A stretch of DNA of 14,384 nt. Origin: an uncultured Oscillospiraceae bacterium (GTDB taxonomy: Bacteria; Bacillota; Clostridia; Oscillospirales; Oscillospiraceae). The number at the start of each line of letters is the position of its first letter. The first letter of the stretch is position 1. The stretch spans positions 1 through 14,384 of the forward strand of contig CAJUPG010000052.1 of assembly GCA_910588455.1 (NCBI GenBank). The letters are read 5' to 3'. The notes under the pieces are model-generated. The model made no database searches. It saw nothing but the letters and a program-made list of their open reading frames with translations, and was not told the DNA's origin. Below are positions 1 through 6,321 of this stretch, piece after piece. The translations under genes and the position numbers were made by a program.

Positions 1-1106
1 AACACGTCGCCGGGGTAGGCCTCCCGCCCCGGGGAGCGCTCCAGCAGCAGGCTCAGGGTCCGGTAGGCGATGGCGTGCTTGCTCAAATCGTCATAGACGA
101 TGAGCACGTCCCGGCCCTGGTACATAAAGTGCTCTCCCAGGGCGCAGCCGGCATAGGGGGCGATATATTGCAGGGTGGCGGACACGCCGGCGGGGGCGCA
201 GATCACCGCTGTGTACTCCATGGCCCCCCGGCGCTTCAGGTTTTCCACAATCTGGGCCACGGAGCTGTTTTTCTGCCCGATGGCCACATAGATGCACACA
301 ACCCCCTTGCCCTTCTGGTTCAGGATGGTATCCAGGGCAATGGCGGTTTTGCCCGTCTGGCGGTCGCCGATAATCAGCTCCCGCTGGCCCCGGCCGATGG
401 GGAACATGGAGTCGATGGCCAGCAGCCCCGTCTCCATGGGGGTGTTCACCGGCTGGCGCTCCAGAATCCCCGGGGCGGGGGTCTCAATGGGCCGGAAGGA
501 CTCCGCCTGAATGGGTCCCTTGCCGTCCAGGGGCACCCCCAGCGCGTCCACCACCCGGCCCAGATAGGCGTTGCTCACAGGCATGGCGGCGGTTTTCAGG
601 GTCCGGCGGACCATGCTGCCGGCGGTGATCTCCTCGCTGTCCCCGAACAGGATGCAGCTCAGGGCGTTCCGGCGCAGGTCCTGGACCATCCCCTTCACTC
701 CGGAGGCGAAAATCAGAATCTCCCCGTACTGGGCGTGTTCCAGCCCCCCCACTGTGGCAATCTCCCCGTCCACAGTGAGCACCTCTCCGATCTCCTCCGG
801 GGCGGCGGCCAGCTCCCAGTGCTCCACCGCCTCCCGCATCAGGGGCAGCAGATCCTCCTGGCCGGGCTCCAGCTGGCGCAGGTAGTCCTGGAACTGGCGC
901 ACCCGGCCGTCCAGGGTCCAGTCGTACACGTCGGACCCCACCTGGAGGCGGAAGCCGGCCCGCAAGGTCTCGTCCTGCTCCCAGCGCAGGGGGATTTTTT
1001 TGCGGTATTTCCGCTCCAAAAATTGGGTGAACCGGGCCATCTGCTCCTTGGTGGGCTGCCGGGTGCTGCGCAGCGTGGCCGACAGGCGGCTTCTAGCGTT
1101 TCTCAT
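1..1106 (-). CDS. atpA: ATP synthase F1 delta (C-terminal domain)/alpha fusion, partial at its 3' end
   Basis: Catalytic-headpiece alpha subunit of the F1Fo ATP synthase, with a piece of the delta stator subunit fused in front. I translated the frame without a break from the ATG at 1106 to the window edge (368 codons). Residues about 8-79 match the delta C-terminal domain (key run GFRLQVGSDVYD followed by GRVRQ). A short linker follows, then from about residue 105 the alpha beta-barrel. The Walker A motif GDRQTGKT is at residues 247-254, against about 169 in ordinary alpha, so the N-terminal addition is near 78 residues. IGRGQRELIIG just upstream and VYDDLSKHA further on are alpha hallmarks. 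The ATG overlaps the atpF stop by 14 bases, and a GGGAGG-type ribosome site lies just before it. No separate delta gene with an N-terminal domain lies between atpF and this gene. The alpha C-terminus lies outside the window. Confidence 0.93.
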   Translation of the reverse strand, partial: MRNARSRLSATLRSTRQPTKEQMARFTQFLERKYRKKIPLRWEQDETLRAGFRLQVGSDVYDWTLDGRVRQFQDYLRQLEPGQEDLLPLMREAVEHWELAAAPEEIGEVLTVDGEIATVGGLEHAQYGEILIFASGVKGMVQDLRRNALSCILFGDSEEITAGSMVRRTLKTAAMPVSNAYLGRVVDALGVPLDGKGPIQAESFRPIETPAPGILERQPVNTPMETGLLAIDSMFPIGRGQRELIIGDRQTGKTAIALDTILNQKGKGVVCIYVAIGQKNSSVAQIVENLKRRGAMEYTAVICAPAGVSATLQYIAPYAGCALGEHFMYQGRDVLIVYDDLSKHAIAYRTLSLLLERSPGREAYPGDV

Positions 1107-1584
1107 GCCCCTCGCCTCCCTCTGCCAGATCTAAAAACTGGTCGAAGGGGTCCGCCTCCGGCTGGAAGGCCAGCTTGCGGGCGGCGGCGGACGCAAGCTC
1201 CCGCAGCTCCCGCTGGGACTCCCTCCGGATGCGTTCCCGGCTGTTCTCCGCCTCCGCCCGGGCCTGTACAATGATCTGCTGGGCCTGCTCCTCCGCCTGG
1301 GCCAGCTGGGCGTCGGCGGACGCCTGGGCGGACTGCTGGGCCTGGGCCCGGGCCTGGCGGATCTCCTCCTCCGCCTGGTCCAGCTTGGCCTGATACTCCG
1401 CCCGGAGCTGTTCGGCCTGCTGCAATTTCTCCTGGGCCTGCTGGTCCAGGTCCCGATAGTGCTCCTCCCGCCTGCCCATGAACTGCTTCACCGGCTTGTA
1501 GAGCAAAAAGTACAGCCCTCCGATTAAAATCGCCAGATTCATCCAGTGCAGCAAAATCTGCTGCCAATCAATATTCAACGGCAT
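1093..1584 (-). CDS. atpF: ATP synthase Fo subunit b
   Basis: Peripheral-stalk subunit b, which links the membrane part of ATP synthase to the F1 head. It has about 163 residues. The N-terminus (NIDWQQILLHWMNLAILIG) starts a single membrane helix. LYKPV follows the helix, as in bacterial b subunits, and then comes a long Ala/Gln/Glu/Arg-rich coiled coil (roughly residues 35-140). The ATG at 1584 is chosen because AGGTGG sits just upstream; a GTG at 1593 in the same frame would add three residues. The gene lies 15 bases after atpE, and its last 14 bases overlap the following delta/alpha fusion. Because delta is reduced and fused to alpha, the end of this b subunit is expected to contact the delta domain at the N-terminus of alpha. 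That last point is inference. Confidence 0.93.
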   Translation of the reverse strand: MPLNIDWQQILLHWMNLAILIGGLYFLLYKPVKQFMGRREEHYRDLDQQAQEKLQQAEQLRAEYQAKLDQAEEEIRQARAQAQQSAQASADAQLAQAEEQAQQIIVQARAEAENSRERIRRESQRELRELASAAARKLAFQPEADPFDQFLDLAEGGEGHEKR

Positions 1585-1599
1585 ACCGGCCACCTGCCT

Positions 1600-1959
1600 T
1601 TACAGTACGAAAATAATCAGGATAACCACCAGAAGGGCATAGATGATGGCCGTCTCGATAAAGACCAGACCCAGCATCATGGTGGCGCGGATCTTTCCCT
1701 CGGCCTCGGGCTGGCGGGCGATGCCCTCCGCCGACTTGGCGGTGGTCAAGCCCATGCCCACGGCGCCGCCGGCGGCGGCGATACCGATGGCGATGCCCGC
1801 GGCGATGGCTTTCAGGCCGATGGTGTTGTCCTGGGTCTCCTCCACAGCGGCGGGTTGGGCGGCGTCGGCCTCCCCTTCGGCGTAGGCGGGGGCGGTCAGG
1901 GCCAGGGCCAGCAGCAGTACGCAGCCCAGGGCGGACAGTTTCTTCAACAGCTTATTCAT
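1600..1959 (-). CDS. atpE: ATP synthase Fo subunit c with an N-terminal signal peptide
   Basis: Proteolipid of the c-ring rotor, 119 residues against about 80 in most bacteria. The extra length is a signal-peptide-like start: KK near the N-terminus, a leucine-rich core at residues 11-21, and APAYA then EGE around residue 27. An acidic linker follows to about residue 46. The mature part has helix 1 rich in Gly/Ala (residues 48-72), the polar loop ARQPE (81-85), and helix 2 with the ion-binding carboxylate Glu102 in FIETAIIYALL. At the helix 1 position that holds Gln in sodium-type rings there is Met69, while Thr103 occupies the Ser/Thr ligand position, so proton coupling is more likely but unproven. 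The ATG at 1959 follows GGAGG by 7 bases. The frame is open upstream to 2049, but that part overlaps atpB and lacks a good start. Confidence 0.94.
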   Translation of the reverse strand: MNKLLKKLSALGCVLLLALALTAPAYAEGEADAAQPAAVEETQDNTIGLKAIAAGIAIGIAAAGGAVGMGLTTAKSAEGIARQPEAEGKIRATMMLGLVFIETAIIYALLVVILIIFVL

Positions 1960-1978
1960 GGTGAAAACCTCCAATTTT

Positions 1979-3097
1979 TTAATTCTGATGGACGTGGGGC
2001 CTCTCGGACACCTCGCCGTAATACATAGATGTGAGCATGGTGAGCACATAGGTCTGGATCAGGGCGTGGAGCAGGGTAAACAGCACCCCCACCACCACCG
2101 GCAGAACGAAGCTCAAATTCACAAAATAATACACCAGCTCCGTCACCAGCAGGCCGCTGAGCAGCGCGCCGAAGAGACGAAAGCTCATGGAAATGGGCAG
2201 AGAGAACTCCTTGAGGGTTTTTCCCACGCCCTTTACGCCGTTCCCAGCCACACCGCCGGAGAGGATGACCAGATAGGACAGGCACCCCAGGGCGATGGCG
2301 GCGTTTACGTCGGACAGGGGGGCGGGCAGGGTGATGGCGTGTCCGTGGACGGTAATGGCCTGCACCCCCAGCAGCTCAAAGAGCGTTCCCACAAAGACGT
2401 ACGCGCCCGCCGCAAAGATGTACGCGCCCAGAAAGCCATTCCGGTGGGGACTGCTGTCCCGGGCCATTTTGTCGAACAGGCCCACCGCCTCCTCCAGCAC
2501 CATCTGGAGCTTGCCCGGGTTGTACCGGAACCGGGGAATGGCAAACAGGCGGACACACAGGGCAAGCAGCAGCAGCACCCCCGTCACCACAAAGGCGGAA
2601 ATCAGCCCCGGGTTGACCGCCTTCAGGCCCAGGAAGCCAATCTGGTTCATGTCGTGGAGCACCGCGTCCCGCATGGCCTGCTGGATGCTCTCCGCCCGGC
2701 CATGGGACCCCGCCGCCAGCGCCCCGGCCAGCAGAGCCAGCACCACCCCCAGCCACACAAGCAGCGCCCGCCAGTTTTGACGGACGAAGCCGCCTATTTT
2801 CCGGAAAAACCGCCCCCAGGCCCCGGCAAAGCTTTGGATCTTGTCGTACCAGTCGGCCATTCCCTCCAGCAGCAGCTGAAACCGCCCCGGCGCATACCCA
2901 AACCGCGGCAGGACAAACAGCCGCACACAGAGGGCCCCGGCCAGCAGCACCGCCGTGATGGTGAAGGCCAGCAGTAAACCGGGGCTTACGATTCCTCCGG
3001 AGTCTCCGCTGCGGGAGGCCCCGGCGAGCAGGGCGCCTGCAAGCAGCAGTGCGATCACTGCCAGCCACAGCGCCAAGCCCTTTTTGTGATGTTTCAT
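1979..3097 (-). CDS. atpB: ATP synthase Fo subunit a with duplicated N-terminal module
   Basis: Stator membrane subunit a, forming the ion half-channels against the c-ring. It has 372 residues, longer than the usual 220-270. The C-terminal half is normal. SDVNAAIALG is at 262-271, and SFRLFGALLSG carries Arg307, the counterpart of the essential E. coli Arg210. LIQTYVLTMLTSMYY closes the protein (346-360). The extra length comes from an internal repeat. Residues about 7-88 (hydrophobic helix, then ALCVRLFVLPRFGYAPG and a DWYDKIQ helix) resemble residues about 109-211 (helix, then ALCVRLFAIPRFRYNPG and GLFDKM). Position 316, where E. coli has Glu219, is Leu here, with Glu320 one turn later. The ATG at 3097 has AAGGG about 8 bases upstream. 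It is the first gene of the operon in this window; no atpI is seen in front of it. Confidence 0.93.
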   Translation of the reverse strand: MKHHKKGLALWLAVIALLLAGALLAGASRSGDSGGIVSPGLLLAFTITAVLLAGALCVRLFVLPRFGYAPGRFQLLLEGMADWYDKIQSFAGAWGRFFRKIGGFVRQNWRALLVWLGVVLALLAGALAAGSHGRAESIQQAMRDAVLHDMNQIGFLGLKAVNPGLISAFVVTGVLLLLALCVRLFAIPRFRYNPGKLQMVLEEAVGLFDKMARDSSPHRNGFLGAYIFAAGAYVFVGTLFELLGVQAITVHGHAITLPAPLSDVNAAIALGCLSYLVILSGGVAGNGVKGVGKTLKEFSLPISMSFRLFGALLSGLLVTELVYYFVNLSFVLPVVVGVLFTLLHALIQTYVLTMLTSMYYGEVSERPHVHQN

Positions 3098-3154
3098 CTC
3101 GCATCCCTTCTTTTAATCTCTTATTGACGCACCATATGCAAATGAGTGCATCGC

Positions 3155-3183
3155 CATATATTATATAATACTACCGGTGTCAA
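3155..3183 (-). promoter_or_regulatory. Candidate sigma-A promoter of the atp operon
   Basis: A perfect -35 TTGACA at 3183-3178 is followed after 17 bases by TATATG (3160-3155) in a very AT-rich stretch. An alternative TATAAT at 3165-3160 lies too close (12-base spacer) for this -35. It would give an untranslated leader of about 50 bases before atpB. The -35 is clear; the exact -10 is uncertain. Confidence 0.55.
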
Positions 3184-3260
3184 GCCCCTCCAACCCAGTA
3201 AACCGGCTTTTCTCTCCTCTTCCCTGTTTTTTTAGCAGTATCTTTATCCCCTGTACAGAC

Positions 3261-3295
3261 AAACGGGCGGCTATCCTTGAACAGCCGCCCGTTTT
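3261..3295 (-). terminator. Intrinsic terminator downstream of the AGCS symporter gene
   Basis: Perfect 12-base inverted repeat: AAACGGGCGGCT at 3261-3272 and AGCCGCCCGTTT at 3283-3294, with a 10-base loop. It starts about 16 bases after the symporter stop codon. Reading on the minus strand, the stem runs into TTTGTCTGT, a short, imperfect U-tract. It separates the symporter unit from the atp promoter. Confidence 0.72.
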
Positions 3296-3310
3296 CACAG
3301 ACAAAGGGAC

Positions 3311-4711
3311 TTACCGCTTACCCGCCATATGGGCGGATGACACCACCACGCCAGTCAAGGCGAAGAGGGCCAGGGCGTTAGGAATGACCATCAGGTTGTT
3401 GAACAGGTCCGTCAACTCCCATACCAGGTCATTGGACATCACTGTCCCCAAAAAGATAAAAACCAGGGCCAGCACAGAGTAAACCATCGCGGACTTTTTG
3501 CCGAAGAGATAGACCACGTTGATCTTGCCGAACAGGTTCCAGCTCAAAATCGTGGAAAAAGCAAAGAAGAACAGACACACCGCCACAAACATGGCCCCGG
3601 CGCTCTCCCCAAAGACCACGCCGAACGCAGTTTGGGCCAGGTTCGCCTTGCTCAGCGTCTCGCTGGCGGCGGCGGCCCCGCTGGCTGCCAGAGGGCCGTC
3701 GGGGGTGTACAGGGTGGAGATTACCACCAGCGCGTTGAGGGTGAGCACCACAAAGGTGTCCATAAACACGCCGATCATGGCCACCACGCCCTGATCATGG
3801 GGGTCGGTCACATTGGCCTGGGCGTGGGCGTGGGGGGTGGAGCCCATACCGGCCTCATTGGAAAACAGGCCCCGCTTGGCTCCCTGGCTGATCGCGGTTT
3901 TGATGGCGTAGCCAAAGCTGCCGCCGATGATGGCCTGTGGCTGGAAGGCATACTGGAAGATCATTCCAAACGTGGAGGGGATGTACTTGGCCCGGGCCAC
4001 AAGAACCACCAGACCGCCCAGCAGGAAGATGGCTGCCATAACGGGCACCACCTTTTCGGTGACAGAGGCCAGCCGCTGGACCCCGCCCAGGAAAATCACG
4101 CCGCAGATGACCACCAGGACAATTCCCACAATCCAGCTGGGTACGCCAAAGGCGGTCTGGAAGGTGGAGCCGATGGAGTTGGACTGGACCATGCAGCCCA
4201 TAAAGCCCAGGGCCAGGATAATCGCTACCGCAAAGAATCCGGCCAGGAATTTGCCAAATCCCCCCTGGAACGCCCTGTTGATGTAGTACACCGGGCCGCC
4301 CCGGTAGGAGCCGTCGGAGTCCGCCTCGCGGGTTTTGATGGCCAGAGTGGCCTCGGCGTAGATGGTAGCCATGCCGAAAAAGGCGATGACCCACATCCAG
4401 AAGATGGCGCCGGGACCGCCGGTGAGGATGGCGCCGGAGGCGCCCACGATGTTCCCGGTGCCCACCTGGGCGGCAATGGCGGTGGCCAGCGCCTGGAACG
4501 AGCTCATGCCCTGTTCCTGCCGGCCGCCCCGCAATGACAGGCTGCCAAAGGTCTTTTTCATCCCCTCGCCGAAGCAGCGCACCTGTATAAAACGGGTACG
4601 CACGGTGTACCACAGGCCCACGCCGATGAGGAGGAACACCAGAATGTAGTTGGACAGATATTCGTTGAGTTTTGCCGCAATGGGAAAGAGAATCGCTTCC
4701 AGGTCTGCCAT
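3311..4711 (-). CDS. Sodium:alanine/glycine symporter (AGCS family)
   Basis: Integral membrane transporter of 466 residues, in the usual range for the alanine/glycine:cation symporter family. It imports alanine or glycine with sodium (or a proton). The family signature is at residues 71-106: SFQALATAIAAQVGTGNIVG, then TGGPGAIFWMW. Other recognisable parts are YRGGPVYYI (136-144), GAKRGLFSNEAGMGSTPHAH in the middle and a run of membrane helices throughout. The ATG at 4711 (MADLE) is preferred because AAAGGAAG lies about 7 bases upstream. The frame stays open into the riboswitch (to 4915), but that region is RNA structure, not protein. The gene is monocistronic, bounded by a glycine riboswitch with terminator upstream and an intrinsic terminator downstream. 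The riboswitch makes glycine the most likely physiological substrate; that assignment is inference. Confidence 0.94.
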   Translation of the reverse strand: MADLEAILFPIAAKLNEYLSNYILVFLLIGVGLWYTVRTRFIQVRCFGEGMKKTFGSLSLRGGRQEQGMSSFQALATAIAAQVGTGNIVGASGAILTGGPGAIFWMWVIAFFGMATIYAEATLAIKTREADSDGSYRGGPVYYINRAFQGGFGKFLAGFFAVAIILALGFMGCMVQSNSIGSTFQTAFGVPSWIVGIVLVVICGVIFLGGVQRLASVTEKVVPVMAAIFLLGGLVVLVARAKYIPSTFGMIFQYAFQPQAIIGGSFGYAIKTAISQGAKRGLFSNEAGMGSTPHAHAQANVTDPHDQGVVAMIGVFMDTFVVLTLNALVVISTLYTPDGPLAASGAAAASETLSKANLAQTAFGVVFGESAGAMFVAVCLFFFAFSTILSWNLFGKINVVYLFGKKSAMVYSVLALVFIFLGTVMSNDLVWELTDLFNNLMVIPNALALFALTGVVVSSAHMAGKR

Positions 4712-4743
4712 AATAAACTTCCTTTCTGTGCTATGGTGACGGA

Positions 4744-4780
4744 CGAAAAAATGGGCTGCGGAGATGCCCGCAGCCCAAAA
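4744..4780 (-). terminator. Intrinsic terminator in the leader of the symporter gene (riboswitch expression platform)
   Basis: A 9-base-pair stem, GGGCTGCGG at 4753-4761 with CCGCAGCCC at 4768-4776, has a 6-base loop. On the minus strand it is followed by ATTTTTTCG. It lies between the glycine aptamers and the start codon 33 bases further on, so it can stop transcription before the gene. A second hairpin at 4795-4815 (CCGGC...GCCGG) lies between the aptamer and this terminator. How ligand binding reaches the terminator is not obvious by eye. Confidence 0.85.
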
Positions 4781-4826
4781 GAAACACACTCGTCCCGGCA
4801 GGGCCTCCCCGCCGGTTCGCTGTTTT

Positions 4827-5007
4827 CCTCTGTCCTTTTGCCTGAGAGATTGGCGGGGCATTCGCCGCCGCGTTGCACCTTCGGCACCCGGTTCACCGAG
4901 CTTCTCCAGAGTCACATCCGCGTACAGTCCTCATCCCCTAAGAGACGCCTGAGAGTGTTACTCCTTCGGCAGACCGTGGGCAGAGCCCGGGCCATTTTCC
5001 TGTGCGC
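4827..5007 (-). ncRNA. Tandem glycine riboswitch
   Basis: Two consecutive glycine aptamers in the leader of the AGCS symporter gene. Aptamer 1 carries CTGCCGAAGGAGTAA and ACTCTCAGGC. Aptamer 2 carries GTGCCGAAGGTGCAA and ATCTCTCAGGCAAAAGGACA, the conserved core of this RNA class. The short linker ACTCTGGAGA between them is also typical, and CTCT...AGAG closes the second aptamer. The 5' boundary is set by a possible P1 pairing between GCGCACAG (5007-5000) and the sequence after aptamer 1. The tandem form binds glycine and usually acts as an ON switch; ON behaviour here is inferred from the downstream terminator. Confidence 0.93.
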
Positions 5008-5037
5008 TTCGTCTGTCTTGATTCAATTTACTTTGAT

Positions 5038-5067
5038 ACCATAGCACAACAAGCCGCTTTTTGTCAA
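5038..5067 (-). promoter_or_regulatory. Candidate promoter of the riboswitch-symporter unit
   Basis: TTGACA at 5067-5062, an 18-base spacer, then TATGGT at 5043-5038. Transcription would start about 25 bases before the first paired bases of the riboswitch. The element sits directly after the thyX stop codon. Confidence 0.65.
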
Positions 5068-5083
5068 GAGAATCCGGCATTTT

Positions 5084-5704
5084 TTACGTCAAATCGTCGA
5101 AAATCACCGGCACCCCGTTCCGAAACGCCTCCAGCAGCAGCTCCGCCATCTCCCGCATCTGGGGGTGGGCCGCCGGAGCCGTCCGCAGGCGGAAGAAGTG
5201 CCGCCACTCCCGCAGGTTCATGGTAACCACAATCTCCGTTTTCAGGCTGTTGGGCAGGACGCTCCGGGCCTCCTGGGGGCTGGCTCCGGCGGCAATCAGG
5301 GCGTTGTACGCCTGCTCCGCCTGCCGCATCTGCTCCTCCCAGATCCGGTAATTCGGGTCGTCCTCCGCCCAGAAGCAGGGCTTGATGAAGGTCAATTCGC
5401 TGCCGAATTTCTCGTTGGTGTAGTTGCAGTACCGGGTGCTCTCCTGGCTGTAGCTGGCGATCCGGTGGCGCACCAGCTCGTGGGTGACTCCCCGGTCGCA
5501 GATAATGCTCACGGTGATTTTTTCGTGCTCCAGCACGGACTCATGGCCCCGTCGGATAATGCTGCCAAGGAATTGTTCCGCGGAACCCACCGTGATTTTG
5601 TTCTCGCTCTTGTAACAGACCCGGCCCGCCCGCTCCAGGCGCTTGAGCATGGCCGGACCGTCCAGGGGCTCGAAAAACTGAATTTTGGGGGAAATGACCT
5701 TCAT
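5084..5704 (-). CDS. thyX: Flavin-dependent thymidylate synthase ThyX
   Basis: Makes dTMP from dUMP using methylenetetrahydrofolate, with FAD and NADPH as reductant, in the cytoplasm. It has 206 residues from the chosen start, normal for ThyX. The diagnostic motif RHR-x7-S is present as RHRIASYSQES at residues 79-89, followed by TRY. GHESVLEH (53-60) upstream and the C-terminal NLREWRHFFRLR segment (163-174) are also family features. Two ATGs are possible. The one at 5716 adds four residues but leaves only 1 base after GGAAAGG; the one at 5704 leaves 13. I chose 5704 because family members usually begin near MKV. The gene has its own strong promoter and is not clearly part of the pilus operon. 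No terminator is visible after it. Confidence 0.95.
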   Translation of the reverse strand: MKVISPKIQFFEPLDGPAMLKRLERAGRVCYKSENKITVGSAEQFLGSIIRRGHESVLEHEKITVSIICDRGVTHELVRHRIASYSQESTRYCNYTNEKFGSELTFIKPCFWAEDDPNYRIWEEQMRQAEQAYNALIAAGASPQEARSVLPNSLKTEIVVTMNLREWRHFFRLRTAPAAHPQMREMAELLLEAFRNGVPVIFDDLT

Positions 5705-5742
5705 GTAACATACCATACCTTTCCGCTGTTTTCGCGGTATTG

Positions 5743-5771
5743 ATTATATCACAGGGCACTTCCTATTTCAA
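5743..5771 (-). promoter_or_regulatory. Sigma-A-type promoter of thyX
   Basis: TTGAAA at 5771-5766, an exact 17-base spacer, then a perfect TATAAT at 5748-5743. The expected start lies near 5736, where a small hairpin CCGC-GAAAACA-GCGG begins (5737-5723), just ahead of the ribosome site. The promoter starts immediately after the pilO stop codon. Confidence 0.82.
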
Positions 5772-5778
5772 TCTAATT

Positions 5779-6321
5779 TCAAGACTGAGGTTTATACTCG
5801 AAAAAGACAATCGTTCCGCTGACCGACACCAGCCCCTCCCCGGTCTGTCCCAGGGAGATGGATAAGTCGCTGAGCATACAGCGAAACGCGCTGTCGTTCA
5901 GCTGCTGCAAAACGCTTTTGGCCTCCTCATAGCTGCCGCTTGTGAAGGTTAGGGAGATACTCCGGCGGACAATGGCCTGCTCGGTGTCCACCGTGCCGAA
6001 GGACAGGCTGTACTCCCGGGTCTGGTCCAGGATTCCGTGGAGCTCGAACATCACCGCCTGCAAATTGTCATAGGGGGCCAGCCCCAAAGGCTCCTCCTCC
6101 TGGGCGAAAAGCGCATCCAGCTCCCGCTCCATCCGGCGCTTCTCCGCCAGCCGCAGCTGGGCCGCCTCCGTCTGAAGCTGATAGAGCCCGGTCTCCTCCC
6201 GGGCCGTGTCCCGCTGGCTTGTGGAAGGCAGATAAAACAGCATCATATAGCCGCTGGCCAGGGCCAGCACCGCCAGCACCCCCAGAAGAATCCACTCCCG
6301 GGCCGTCAAGCTTCGTCTCAT
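5779..6321 (-). CDS. pilO: PilO-like type IV pilus assembly protein
   Basis: 180-residue bitopic membrane protein. It has a short basic cytoplasmic start (MRRSLTARE), one membrane helix at about residues 10-31, a charged coiled-coil stretch at about 36-75, and a C-terminal alpha/beta domain with FTSGSYEEAKSVLQQL, a pattern seen in PilO and related GspM/PilN folds. Sequence identity in this family is low. The call rests on architecture and on position directly after pilM and pilN with a 4-base ATGA overlap. PilN and PilO usually form a dimer that links cytoplasmic PilM to the pilus base. A GAGGAGGGG ribosome site precedes the start. It is the last gene of the pilus cluster, and no intrinsic terminator follows it. 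Confidence 0.8.
   Translation of the reverse strand: MRRSLTAREWILLGVLAVLALASGYMMLFYLPSTSQRDTAREETGLYQLQTEAAQLRLAEKRRMERELDALFAQEEEPLGLAPYDNLQAVMFELHGILDQTREYSLSFGTVDTEQAIVRRSISLTFTSGSYEEAKSVLQQLNDSAFRCMLSDLSISLGQTGEGLVSVSGTIVFFEYKPQS

Noticed and set aside
75..1274. Long open frame on the + strand, about 400 codons, opposite the delta/alpha gene
   Set aside because: Its protein is His/Gly/Pro/Gln-rich with no recognisable fold, and it mirrors the codons of a clear alpha subunit. High GC in the coding strand produces such shadows.
1960..2049. Longer start for subunit c, adding 30 residues
   Set aside because: It would overlap the end of atpB. The shorter start has GGAGG at ideal spacing and gives a normal signal peptide.
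4712..4915. N-terminal extension of the AGCS symporter by 68 residues
   Set aside because: The extension is the translated glycine riboswitch and terminator. A good ribosome site precedes the ATG at 4711, and the family starts there.
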